DNA from: Platynereis dumerilii
Lineage: Eukaryota > Annelida > Polychaeta > Phyllodocida > Nereididae
Direction: 5' to 3'
Length of the DNA: 64,000 nt
Assembly (NCBI GenBank): GCA_026936325.1
Contig: JAPTHN010000012.1
Location: 42,976,537-43,040,536, forward strand
The position numbers and the translations under genes are program-made. The notes below the pieces were generated by a model. It saw nothing but the letters and a program-made list of their open reading frames with translations. It made no database searches and was not told where the DNA came from. Within the stretch, counting starts at the first letter, position 1. Every line of letters starts with the position of its first letter. Shown here one piece after another: positions 22,552 to 35,700 of this stretch.

Positions 22552-23300
22552 TAGGATTAAAGCCAGGGCATCTTTGGCAGCGATGTAAACCCTGGGTGTC
22601 ATCTCTTCTAGTGGTTTTTGCATTAGTGAAATGCTTAGGGATCCACACTAACTTTGACATAACCATGCCATTGATGACGACAAAGGGCCTGAGGCCCTGC
22701 TCTCACAATCAAAAATGCCACAAAAATACTACCCGATAGAGGAAGGCGATCAGGTAAGTCCGTTTGAAACCGACTTGTCATATGTGAAACAAAAGGACCA
22801 TCTCAAGTATTTATTTCAAAAAAAAATTATAAGAATGAGTATATTACTGAAATCAAGCTCTTAATAAGTTCCAAGATTCCATAATGTTGCAACATAACTG
22901 ATTGTCATTGGCCTAGGAAATGGCTTTTTCTAACAAAATGTACAATAGCTGTCCTGGGGTCTAAGTAGGACATTTGAATATCCAAAACTTTACCGATAAC
23001 TTATTAAATAATTTCTCAAATGTTAATACAACGGACTTCTTAGACAAATATCTAGGATAAAATCAAATCAAGAAAAGTCAACAAACATATATATTATCAA
23101 TATTCAACATTTTTATTGAGATTCCATGTATGGGTTTGAAATATATACACATTACATCTTTATGTGGTTGAGGTAAAAAATTAAATACAAGACTAATATA
23201 TTCAACATATAGTATTGTAAATTGTGATATAGATATTCAGGCAAAATAACATGACCACTTGAGACAAATTGTGCACAAAAGCTCTCATTCTAATATGGTG
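22552..23300. other. Unassigned stretch
   Basis: AT-rich DNA with no recognised gene or repeat. Confidence 0.4.
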
Positions 23301-23319
23301 ATTTCTATGTAAACATACA

Positions 23320-24065
23320 TGTTTTTATGTGAAAAGTTGCTATAATATAGCTTAGGACTTCCTTTTAGCATGTGTAAAAAATCACTACATAATGAAGTAA
23401 ATGTTCCGAAATTTTAGCCCCATTTCTAATTATTACAAATAATAATAATTATGGTAGTTTATATGTAAACGTATATGAATGTTGTTGTATAAAAAGTTAC
23501 TACGATATAGTTTCCTAAAGGACTTTTATTTATTTTTGTATATGTGCACAAAATTTCTGCACCATGAAGAAAGTGCTCCCAAATTTTGACCCTATTTGGA
23601 AATTTTATTACTTGTGAAAAACGTCACATACCAAATTTCCTTTAAGTAAATGTCCCTAGATTTTGGCCCTATTATTGAGTGTGTAGCTTATTTCCAGCAC
23701 CTCAGACTGTTCAGCCAAAGGTTATAACCAGTGGCCAAGGGCCAAGGTGTTGGGGTAGCTTCACACAGCCAGGTATCAGAGCTGGGGTGTGTAGGGTAGT
23801 GTCATAACTGCTATTTATAGACACAGCATAGCAGACTTGCTCACCAAGCCCCTGGTGAGAGAACTCTACATGATACTATACCTAATTATTAGTCAAATAC
23901 AATTATTCCTATGACAGTAGGCCTATGGTGCATATTTCTTTAACAACTCTTTATTTTTAGCGTGTGTACAACATTTCTACATCATCAACTAAATGTTCCT
24001 AGACTTTGACCCTATAAGTATAATATTGCAAAATGTCACATATCAAATTTCCTTGGAGAGCTTAT
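23320..24065. repeat. Diverged direct repeats of about 190 bp
   Basis: Three blocks (near 23320-23430, 23490-23610, 23930-24025) share the order AAAAGTTRCTAYRATATAG, a TTTTAG-GTGTGTA segment, TTCTRCAYCATGAA and TTTTGACCCTATT. Interrupted at about 23690-23850 by a GC-richer segment of unknown origin. Confidence 0.55.
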
Positions 24066-24069
24066 TTAA

Positions 24070-25100
24070 CAATTTTTGCGACTACTCTTATTAAACTCTA
24101 CCAGTGGCTCTTAGAGTTAGTAGAGGCAGGCATTTATTAATTTCCATAGGGGAAATGGAGATTTTTTAAAATCACAAGTGAACTTTATATGTTCTATGCA
24201 TTCAGACTTTGTCCAAAAAATTGATGCAATGTTAAAATTTAGTATTTCCGTTTCGAAAGGCACGGTAAAAAAAAACTCATTAATATAACCTACAAGGCAA
24301 CAGCGTATGGTCTATGTGGACCTATCTTGTTTAAAATAAATAAAGCTCATTTCCTTGCATGTTTGCTTCAACAACCGATGAAAGTCATTTTGGCCAAAGT
24401 TTTACAAAACTACTCTGACTACATGAGGCGAGACATTTTGGAAAAATTTACGAAAAAACTGAATCGGAAAGATAATACCTTGACAATATTAGATTATGCA
24501 AATTTAAAAATAAGTCATTTTGTCACAATGTACTCAGCTGTCGTAAAAGTAAATATCTTCTTAAGACTTTTTGGAACATTTCAAGATTCTTAATTTTTAA
24601 AGAAGTCTAAATTTTGTTCTGTTTTCAACATATAAACAGTTTTGTGTACTTACAATTGAATATGCAAAAAACTTGTAAATTGTAAAAATTCCATCACATT
24701 CACATCTTTTTAAAAGCTAATTATAATTCAATTAACACTGAGAACATGAAAGTAAAGTCAATTTTCTTGTGAGGTCGTAAAACAAATAAATCTTTATAAC
24801 TGAGGAAATGAGATAGAAGATGAAAGAAATTTTTAATCAAATAAAATTACAAAAATATCTTAAAATAAATATATAACAAAGAATAATTTTAAATTAACAT
24901 GACATTGCATAATATAGTACAAATGCATGTTTGAAATCCTTATTACCATCTTAATTCACTGATTTCTTGGTTTGTATTAAAATTAAATTAATCTTATCAT
25001 ATCTAGCTTATTTATACACAAAATAATCATATAAGCTAAATTATGTAAACTTCAGGAATATGAATGATTAGGCCTATAGCTCTTGAATTTATATTTATTG
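24070..25100. other. Unassigned AT-rich stretch with one 88-residue open frame
   Basis: The plus-strand frame 24327-24593 encodes a Lys/Leu-rich peptide (for example DYMRRDILEKFTKKLNRKDN). I do not recognise it and see no splice context; it may be chance or a decayed element. Confidence 0.25.
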
Positions 25101-25828
25101 ACACACATGCATAGATCCCAATAGACATCTGATGTTACTTTACGTCAGAGTGACATCTGTTACATCACCCTGATGTACTGTTACATCACCCTGATGTAAA
25201 AGAATAGTCAAAATGCCAAAGGGATGAAGGGTGTAAAATACAATGCTACTTTGCAAATAGTCAAATAATAAACAACATATATAACAAATAGATCACATAT
25301 AGTCTGCATATGAGACAAACAAAAACATTATATACATGCAAGTGGAATGTACATAATTGCTATAATGATATATATAATATAATATTTTTATAAGTTATAT
25401 ACAAGAAAATTAGTACATGTATAACAATATGTATACATTAAAATGTGTATGAAACATTGTTAAGACACAGCCCTTAAAAAATTGTGACTCAAGGTGAAAT
25501 CTTATTGAAAATTCTAAAACTGTCAGTCAAGAAAACATACTTATATTATATAACACTTGTGGTGATCAGTTATGAACTATTATGATAATGTATTTGGTAT
25601 CAAGAATAACTTATTTTTGTTCTATATTTAATGCCGAAACAGTTACAAGTACAATGCTAAACTACTAAAGGAGCAGTCTAAACATAAATAATAACTTTGG
25701 AAAACTTTTTTCAAAAATTCTGAATACGCTTTCCACATCCAGTTTTGTTTCTAGTCCTTGAGAAATAGAGACTAGAAAAAAATAGTGTTTTCCTGAATAA
25801 AATGAGGTTTGATAATTGGATTTACTCA

Positions 25829-25937
25829 ACAATTTGACACCAAAATGCAACACTTTGATATCAGAATGCAACAATTTGACACCAAAATGCAACACTTTGA
25901 TATCAGAATGCAAAAATTTGACACCAAAATGCAACAA
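25829..25937. repeat. 42-bp tandem repeat, about 2.6 copies
   Basis: Unit CAATTTGACACCAAAATGCA plus ACACTTTGATATCAGAATGCAA, nearly exact. Confidence 0.9.
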
Positions 25938-26984
25938 TATTGGACTATGTATTCAATGCCATGCAGCTGCTGAAATATAATGATATAATGTCTCCCCTGG
26001 CAAAAACATGAGACTGTGTCTATGTGATACTGAACCATATGATTTTATTGAACAAAAAATGTTGTGAGATTTAGGCGTACATATTGCATCAACACGCCAA
26101 TAGAAGCCGGATACTTTTTGAATGTGGTCATAAACATGAGAGCAATTTCAATTCCTATGAGACACATTTAATATTCGTTTAGTTCACCCCTTAGCCATAA
26201 AATCTAACAAGAGACCAGCAATAAAATGTAGCAAATAAGCTTTAAAATGATTTTATGAATCATGTTTGTCATATTGTAATAATGTTATATAATTTCAAAA
26301 TTCTTGCAGGTTGCACAAAATTTTAACTGTTCAAGGTAAATTTCAATGCTTCCCAGCCAAGCCTTATTCTTAGTGCACTCTTTGTAATAAAATAAGATTA
26401 GCTATTTTAAGGCAGGAAAATTCCCCTGACAGACTTTAAAAAAAACTATTTAAAAAACTTCTCTTTTACATTGTGAAATATGGCCGTCATTCCACTTTTG
26501 AATTTTTATTTTGTTTACACAAACGCAAAACCATCTGAAGAAAATTTATCGGACAATACATCAGCTGAATATATTATTTCAAACTGCTCTGATTTACTTT
26601 GACATTTACCAGGCCATGTAGTCCAGGGCATTTTATAATACATACGCGGAAGTCTACCATACTTAAATTATTTAGAAGTTTAATGGCAAAAAAGGCAAAA
26701 GGAACTAAATTTCTTGGAAAACGAAACTTCAATTTTTCTCAAAACAATATTGCTCAGCTTACTTTTAGCCTCACTTAACTTATACTTAAATTTTAACAGA
26801 AAATATTTGGATATATTGAAACTATCAATACTTCATTACAATTGAAAAATTTACACAGAAAGTAAATAAATTGCTGTGCAAATCTCTGCATTTTCATCAT
26901 CTCTAGTTAGTTATCCTTGTTTTTTAAAATAGAAAATTAAAATGATGTGGTGTTGAAACAAACATATTATCTTACACATATATT

Positions 26985-27225
26985 AATAGCATTAGGAGGG
27001 GCATCAACATAAACATGTATTTAGTTGACAAATAACCTAAAGTGAAGCTGTTAAAACATAATATTATATTATAAATATATACAAACCAATTGTTCATTTT
27101 AGTAGGAGGAAAATTTCTATAGATGCATCTATTTAATTGGTAAATCACCAGAAGTTGATCTGTTAAAAGACATATTATAAATATTTACATACAAATTATT
27201 AACTTACTAGGAGGAGCATTGTATA
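26985..27225. repeat. Duplicated block of about 120 bp
   Basis: Two diverged direct copies sharing TAGGAGGRGCAT or TAGGAGGAAAAT, a GTAAATCACC/CAAATAACCTAAAGT segment, GCTGTTAAAA and an ATTATAAATAT block. Confidence 0.6.
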
Positions 27226-27233
27226 GATACATA

Positions 27234-27447
27234 AGGCCAGACATAATTGATGTTTAGTTTCTCGGATCTTCTCGAGGCAATTTTTCTAAGGCAGGAAAGT
27301 AGGAAAAAAAACAAGTTATCATCTCCATTTTTTATGATGTCAATTCGATAAAAATTGAGTGTAAGGTAATTTTTTTCACTGAGGAGACAATCTGTTGGGT
27401 TGGACAATCCGAGAAGATAAAATAAAAAAAATTAATTTGTCTGGCCT
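27234..27447. mobile_element. MITE family 'AGGCCAGACATAATTGAT', clean copy (214 bp)
   Basis: Left AGGCCAGACATAATTGATGT with TTTAGTTTCTCGGATCTTC, right end its inverted counterpart ending TTTGTCTGGCCT. The best preserved copy, so it defines the family. Confidence 0.85.
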
Positions 27448-27859
27448 AACTATAAGCTTGCAAATACATCACGAACCTGAGGTTAAATTTACAACCAAAA
27501 TAATAATTAAGACACAATGTTCTTACGGCAAGATAAAATCAAGTTAATGTTGTGATATGGTGATGGTGTGGTGCAGGTTTCACAGTGTGAAAAATGTCTT
27601 GAGATGTGATAAGTATAAGTTCAAGGCTAGTGCAGCCCTCCATAGTGAGTACTAGGTAATCTCACTGGTGATGAGACTTCACGAGACTTCGCGAGACTTT
27701 GCGAGACTTCGCAAGACTTCAAAGATAATGAGTCCATATAAATTGAAGTTCAAAGTTTCAATGACCAATTGTAATCAGATGGATCGATGAATGTGCAATT
27801 ATGTAGACTGTACCAAGTTTGTAATTTCGTTAAAATTTCGAGTTAAAATCTTGAGATAG

Positions 27860-28239
27860 TTATAATGATGTATAATTTTAAAATATCCTGCCCTCAATGG
27901 TACTTTTTACCATTTGTAAGGGCTATATACCAGATCAGCTTGACATATGCAGACAATGGGCAATGTGTCTCGGAAAGGGAACTGAAATTTCATGTGAAAG
28001 GAATGAATATGTACAATGTAGACAGCAAAATACTCCTCCAGAGTTATTTCTCATCGAAAAGCCGTACCTGCCAGATCAGTTCTTTAATGTTCAAGCGACG
28101 GAAGGAACTTCATGTACGACTCCGAAATCATCAAATTCAAAATCCATCTCAAGCCGTAGTAATAATGACGATACCAATCATCATTATTCGTCATAAAACC
28201 AATAAGGGAATGTTTAAAGAGCCAAAAATGTCTTGATTG
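27860..28239 (+). other. Open frame of 123 residues, unassigned
   Basis: Plus-strand frame 27865-28236 overlaps another of 99 residues (27897-28196). Neither shows a domain or signal I recognise. Probably chance frames downstream of the LRP2 gene. Confidence 0.2.
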
Positions 28240-29570
28240 ACATTTATTTACATTGTCTGATTAAAACGTTAAAATTTCACTGGCATAAAATCTCAACTAG
28301 CTTTGAAAATCTCTATTCACAACCTCGACTAAAGGATGATCAATCAAACGTAATCGAATCTTCTTTGATAGTCACAGCAATGTCAACATTTGTAAAAACT
28401 CCAATAATAATTTTTGTGCTGCTTCGAAACCACATCGTAACTGCAAATTCGGGTACATCTAGCCGGCATAAATATTTGGGTGATCAAAAGATAATCCATA
28501 ATCATAATCCCTTGAAGGAAATAATCCACAGGAGAAGATCCGATGTTGATGAGTATGAAAAATTAATCTCATTGTCATATTTAACTGATGTCAGCATCAA
28601 TCCATTATTATCTCTTTTGACTTAAGAGGTAATGTCAGCGTCAAAACTTAATATTTAGCAAGGTAAAAATACTAAATTCTTAAACTGTTGAATATTTAGA
28701 TATATCCACATCACACCTGACATCAGTGAGTCCGAGAAAATCTCACTGTCCCTTTGAAAAGATGTCAGCGACAAGCCTCAATATTTTGTGCCAAAAAAAA
28801 AAGGCAAGTACGAGAAATTATTTTCATCGTCATATTGAAATGATATCAACTTCACTTTGAAAAACTCGATGCAGATCAGAAACAATGTTATCTGTGTTTT
28901 TGAAGTCACAGGTGTCAGAAATGATGTCAAATTCAAATGATGGCTAGTTGAAATGATGTCATTTTGAAGTGATGTCATTTTGAAGTGATGTCAAATTGAA
29001 ATGATGTCAAATTGAAATGATGTCAAATTGAAATGATGTCAAATCGAAATGAAGTCAAATCAAAATGATGTCTAATTGAAAGGATTTCAAATTGAAACAA
29101 TGTCAAATTGAAGTGATGTCATATTAAAATGATGTCAGTGAGCATCAAACTTCAATATACTGTGGGCGTGGTAAAATCATTGAAATACTAAAAGTTTGTA
29201 AAAACATCCAGATCAGATTTATAATCCCATTCACTTAGAACTATTTTGTTCACTGTATACATATCCAGAGTGGAGTACTGATGGGTGTCGGTGAGTTGTA
29301 GAAATGTTAAAATCTCACTGTCATTCGGAAGAGACGTCAGCGTAAAACTGCTACGTGGTGTGGTAAAATTGTCAAAATAGTAAACTTTTGTTAAACCCTA
29401 TTAAGACTGAAAATATGACTCCAGTGTCATACTTGATGATGTCAATGAGAGTATTAAAATTGTGGGGTAAAATCGTCGAAATACGCAACATGAAATATAC
29501 ATCCAGGTAATAGCTTATCTCTCACTGTTCTAGAGTCTTTGCTATTTTTAGAATAACACAATTACAATTA
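28240..29570 (-). other. Probable 3' UTR of the LRP2-like gene
   Basis: Sequence downstream of the stop on the coding strand. The nearest AATAAA I found on that strand is at 28243-28248, so a UTR of about 1.3 kb is possible. The region is made of diverged repeats with the core GATGTCAGYGTCAAA and a GGTAAAATCGTCGAAATAC module recurring about every 150-200 bases. The true end cannot be set without transcripts. Confidence 0.4.
28905..29145. repeat. 16-bp minisatellite, unit AAATTGAAATGATGTC
   Basis: About fifteen imperfect copies, with variants such as ATTTTGAAGTGATGTC. It lies in the probable 3' UTR. It seems to have grown from the GATGTCA core of the longer diverged repeat around it. Confidence 0.85.
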
Positions 29571-29783
29571 CTATGATGAAGCTTCGACAGTTATATCCTT
29601 TAGAGATGTATAAGTGTTATCCGGTAAAGGTTCGTCAGAGTTTAAAGTGATGCCACTTTGACCAGTGGTGGATTGACTGGTACCGGATTGACCAATCGTT
29701 TCTCCAACATTCATCTGTTCGTACATAGGGTTACTGAAACGCGTCGAATCGGCAGCGGCATCGTATTCTACTCTCATTGGTTC
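29571..29783 (-). CDS. LRP2: LRP2-like exon e28: cytoplasmic tail end, second NPxY, stop
   Basis: Encodes [24 protein letters not shown] and a Ser/Thr/Gly-rich stretch, ending [14 protein letters not shown] and stop TAG (29571-29573). FSNPMY matches the FxNPxY signal and resembles FENPMY/FENPIYAQM of vertebrate LRP2. YTSL is a possible AP-2 YxxPhi signal. No PDZ-type C-terminus is seen. Confidence 0.92.
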   Translation of the reverse strand, partial: EPMRVEYDAAADSTRFSNPMYEQMNVGETIGQSGTSQSTTGQSGITLNSDEPLPDNTYTSLKDITVEASS

Positions 29784-32700
29784 CTGAAAATTCAACAATG
29801 TGGAAGTGTTTTATAATAAGATTAATTTACTTTGTTGAAGCAGTAAGACTCCGATAATGAAATATGTACACCCAATAAGTAAAGAATCAAAAGGAATTGG
29901 GGAAGTACAGAGCTTCTGAAGGGAATTATCAATTCTGTGTACGAAATAAAAAAATTCCATAGGAATCTAGATTTATTTCTGTGCAAATCAAAAAGAAACA
30001 TTTTTTGAGTAAACTAACTAATTTGTACGCAATCAAAAATGCCTGTGTACAAACAAAAAGTCATCTTTGCAAGAACCTTCGGAAAAGAAATGTTCTTTTT
30101 TCTTCAGTCTTCAGTAAACTTGGTATCAAACATCATGGCGTGGTTGTTGCTGCATGTATTTGATAGTATGACCAGTAGGGGAGAGCGGGGCACAGTGAGA
30201 CGGCGGGCACAGTGAGACAAAGCCCGTAGCATCTACCTGGTACTGTTTACAGATCAACCCTTTTTCGTATAGTACAAAAATTAAGTAAGTGAGAGACTGT
30301 CCTATATCTTGAATGCTTACGCAGCATATCGAGAGTGGAATTTCAATATTTTTGTTTTTAGCCCGTAAAAGTAAATAATTTTGCTAAACGACTTTTTGTT
30401 ATAATTCCCAAGAAAAATGGTATAATGCAAAGCGATTGCCAGGGATTCAAACCTTGGTTGTTTGTCTTAGTTTAGTGAGATGACGAACCACAATGCAGGC
30501 ATCCGGTCCGCAGGATTCAAAAATTTTATAAACAGAGCTGCGTGGGGCACAGTGAGACAGTTTGAAGCGGGGCACAGTGAGACATCACAAAATACACTCG
30601 AAACAACCTGAATGTAATGCATGGCTCACAATTCACTATTAAAAACAAAATACCTGCTATAAACTACTGATTTTAGTGAGTATTATCCACAGGGAAGCGT
30701 CAAAGAAGAATTTTGATTAGGATGTAACAGGTGCGGCAGGTTAAATAAGTCGTGCATGTGTCCCATGCGATGAAGTTTCAAAACATGCTCAAAAAAGGAC
30801 CTAAAAAATCACCTAGCCAGCGGCTTTTATTAGAGTACAGTAGTTTCTAATGCAACAATTGATAGAACAATTCCGTAGGTCCTGATGATTGGCGGTTATG
30901 ACAGCAGACGCCCTGTCTCACTGTGCCCCGCCTGCTGTCTCACTGTGCCCCGCCCACGGGGCACAGTGAGACACTTAACGAGCACGGACATAACTCAAAG
31001 TTTCTCCAAACCTGTAAAAGGTAGGAACCTGAAACTACTGGACAATATACCCAACGTCATTATCTATAATGTGGACCTGATCTCATTTAACTCGTTGCTG
31101 CCATGATTTTGGAAGACTTCAAAATAAAAAAAGTGTCTCACTGTGCCCCGCTCTCCCCTATGAGTGTGCATTTTACAAAATTAGAAAAATATTATGAGAA
31201 TACCGATTTGCTATGCGTTCAAATAAGCGCATCTTCAAAGGTATTATCCAGAATGAACATCACATCCAGGATTGAAATAGAAAGTCTGGATTCTTTTACT
31301 TACACTGTAGTTGGGGTTAGTAACACCCTCCATATTTGGTTGCGCTCCTCCATTCACTGAGGGGCCTGGGGGGCCTGGACGGAATTCCCCTTTTCCAGTT
31401 TTCTGAGATAGATATCCTCTGAAAAACACAAAAAATTTGAAATAACATAAAATTCATTGAATGTAATAAAACTCTTAGTGCAGTCCACATTAGGGTGGGA
31501 CTGGTGCCCCAATGTTTGCGGATCAAACCTGACTTTTTTTGGCTGGTGAGGTTGGTATATGAGAGTATGTATGTAAAATTTCAGCTCATTCCATTAACAT
31601 TTAGAGGCGGCACATTTCACTTGAAGTTTATAATGTAAATCCCCATTAGTGAGTCCTGAAAAAAGGAGAAAAAAGCATGATTTTCCAAAAATGAGTCTTC
31701 CTATACTATATTTTTGTTGTTTGCCCACATTTTCTTTTTTTATGCAAATCGCCAATTCTCCATGGATCTTGACATGCTATACATCAATCTTCATGTTTTC
31801 AAAACCTCTACAGATTTTTATATTTACAGAACTGTCTGTTACGTCTAACAGCCTATCCACACATGAATGCTATCCACATATCTCTATTCACGTGGCTGCA
31901 GTAGTAGTAGTAGTGCATTGTTCTCCCTGGGCTCCAAATACGGAGCCACCAATAAATGCAGCACAGTTTCAAACTATTGCACATTGCTGTCAAGCATAAC
32001 AGTTTGTTCAAATTTACTTGATTAAATGCATAACATATCATTTACAATCCATCAGTTCATTTATTTTGCTTTATAGAACTTTCCATTTTCACACACTTTT
32101 ACATAAAACATACACGTCAAGTCACAAAACCTTCACTGCACATTTGTCCTTTCTGCCATGGACAGCCACGGGGGGGGGGGGGGGGGGGGGGGTTTTTACT
32201 CCTTTCCGTAACATTTCCTACTTTCCCCTATCCCATTTCAGAGCATTTGCCCTCATTTTCCATTTCCTCTGAAATATATGTCTATGTCTCATGGGATGTT
32301 CTAGTAGAATCAATATTTTTCGACCATTCAAAAACCATGGGGGAGGATTTTGGGAGGGCAGTTTATAACTTTGCATTTTCCACTTCTCATCTCTCCACAA
32401 TGTAGTGCCCAGTATGACGAAAATGACTCGAAAAACGCCTAAATTTAGAGATTTTCGCACCTTATAGTGGCCTACCTATATATATTATAGCAAAATGGAT
32501 GTCAGTTCTGAACTGCCCTCCCAAAACCCTCCCCCATAGTCTTTGAATGGTTGAAAAATCATGATTTTAAGACACATTTTTTCTCCTTTTTTTAGGGCTC
32601 GCCAATGGGGATTTACATTATGAACTTCAAGTGAATTGTGCCACCTCTAAATATTAATAGAATGAGCTGAAATTTTACACACATACTCCCATATACCAAC

Positions 32701-35700
32701 CTCACCTGCAAAAAAAGTCAGGTTTGATCCGCCTAAGATTTCCAAAATGGGGGGCCCCAGTCCCACCATAGTCCACATTGAAAATATAAAATTTGAAAAA
32801 AATTCTTTCAAATTATTTTTGCATACTACGTTGAAAAATATAAAATGTGATGACCTTCAAGAACACCATTTTAAAGACCAATCCCATTTGTAGAAATTGC
32901 AGATCCATCACATTTAACAGTGCCTTTTCATATTGCTCATAACACTCAAATGTCAAAACATCTTTGTCCTTGACATTTCACAACATGAATATCTTTCAAA
33001 AACACATTTTAATGAAAAGAAGAGAAACACAAATTCATTATTCTTGAAATTCATATTCTAAGCATTTTCCAATTTTTTTTTAATTAAAAGAAGACGAAAC
33101 ATACAATTTTCATTTTTCATATTCACACTTTAAACATTTTCGACCTTGAAATTATGGAACTTAAGGGCAACAAGGTTGGAAAAGCAATTTAGGAGAAGAA
33201 AGAAACTCATTTATGTTTTGGCTTACATTTTTCTTGGCTAACATCACTCAATTGGTACCATTACACCATCATTCATAATGGCAGAGGAAAAGCAAAAATA
33301 AATGACTGATGTTCCAAAAACGAGAATAAACAAAATAACATTCTGACTAAATAAGATTAACTGTTATATTAAATTCGAATCCACAGTATTTAGACAAATT
33401 GATGTTAATCAGTGCTTGAGGAGATGGTCAATAATAAGAAAAAATTTTACATTCTTCTTTTTTGTGTGAGCACTGAGCAGACTGGCTAAAAATGGTGCTT
33501 TCTGACCAGGACCTGTGTTTCAATGTCATACTACACCCACTAAAACCATAACCTTTCATACGTTCTTAAAAATTACACCTTTGAACACATTTCTGCAGTG
33601 ACGAAAATGGAAAATTTTTCGACGGGGAGCACTTAGCTGGTCTGGCAACAGCGCGTCATTCCCAATTAGTAAAAGGCAGAAAAAGAGAACATAAAAATTA
33701 TATTTTCACCACTGAACATTGGGGGACATGTAGCAGGGCACAGCTACCCCAGGTTTTTTTCCCGAGGTCTTATTTCCATCACTGCAACTCTAAATTTGTG
33801 AAATAAGCATCAACTCTCCACACCGTAAATCATAAAGTGGCAATTCATTCACATAATGGCAATTATTGTCATACTTCGGTCTACAAAATATGGTATTGAA
33901 AAGATGGGCAAAACAGAAGATTACATGAACAAGAATCTGAGGATTCAAACCCTGGGTTCTGTTGGGAATTAGCAATTAAGCATAAGATCCATGGATACAA
34001 GATCAAAGTAGCACTGCACTGCGAAGTGCAATAAGCTTTGACACCTGTCAGATTGACTTCAAGTGCTCTTTCTCAACGGCAATTTGGTAAAATGAGGGTG
34101 AAGAAAGGCTTTAGAACTTTCAGAATTGCAATTTGCATTGTTAGACTGCTCCTGAGAAAAGATGCACTGCAAAAAGCAATTGCCAAATGCATTATTGGCC
34201 TTAGGCCTACTTGAAACGCATGGAAGATCGTCGTGTGGGTGATGTTATAATGCAAGGTCAGCTTGAAAACAGCCCCTCAAGACTCAAATGATCCATGATA
34301 CCAACAAACTATAAAAAAAAAATATTTAAAAAAATTGAAATTTTTTTTTTATTTCAATAAAAAAAAAAAGAACAAAAAATCACAACAAACTATCCCGAAT
34401 TCCACAACGCATTTTAGGTCAGTTCTATATGAACACAAAATTGCCCACTTGACCACATCCACACCTGTATTAAGGCCGGGAAAACTTTTTTCCAAAAATC
34501 TCTCAGACTGGTTTTTCAGATAAAATTACCCTGGGTGAACCCAGGGTGATAAAACTGTCAACTAATATCATAGGTTATATTTCCTTCATTCTTCTCAGAC
34601 ACTTGCATGAGAATTCATTTGAAAAAAGAAGTAATAAAATCATAGTATGTACCTTTTTTTTAATTAAAAAAAAAATCACAAGACAAATAGGGTACTTGTT
34701 CCATATATGGTCAGGTCTCCACTCGTGAGGAGGTGTGGTCTCCATCAACTCCAGTTCAACACTTTCATATAAAAGCTATTTTGCTGGTTCCTGTACATTA
34801 AATCATTTAGATTTATGTTTTTTCTTGAATTTTTTTAAGACATAATTCTGTTTGTGCTAAGCAGTTTTTTGTAGAACACACAATTTCGTTCTATGATGGT
34901 GTCGAACAGGAGTGCAAAGGAGTCCAAAATGTGACTACCCATGACTGTTAAAATCAAGCTTTTTCTGACTCTGATAGTATATCTTTCACTTTCAATTACT
35001 TAAGTATATTGATTATGTTCACTATAAAGGTTTCTTGACTGAATTAAATCATTTCAAGGGGTGGCGAAACGGAGTCCAAAAGACTGATAGTGTTGAACAA
35101 ACAACAAATATCTTGGTGCTGAACATGAGACCAAAACGTTTAGACTCCTGTTCGACAACATAAAATGTCATTTATAGCTCTTCTGCTTTAATGCAAAGCC
35201 TTCAAAATCAATCAAAATGTTCTTCTGACACTTAGTAACAACTAGACTGACTGGTGACAAATTTGAAACTAAAGACAAGGCTAGAATGAGAGAAAAACAT
35301 TGGTGTTGAACAAGAGTTCACCACTCAGACTCAAGATCGACAGTTAATAAGTAAAATGGTGTTGAACATGAGACCAAAACATTTAGACTCCTGTTTGACA
35401 ACATAAAATGGTCATTTATAGCTCTTCTGCTTAATGGCAAAGTCTTCAAAATCAATCAAAATGTTCTTCTGACCAGTGGTAACAACTAGACTGACTGGTG
35501 ACACATTTGAAAGTAAAGTCAAGGCTAGAATGAGAGAAAAACATTGGTGTTGAACGAGAGTTCACCACCCAGACTCAAATTCGACACTACTAAGTCAAAA
35601 TGGTGTTGAACATTACCTCTCAACTCCAAAAACTTTCTATTATCAGAAAGTTTGTCTGTAAGTGGTCGTGACAGCAGATACAACAACCAATAGGTAAAAT

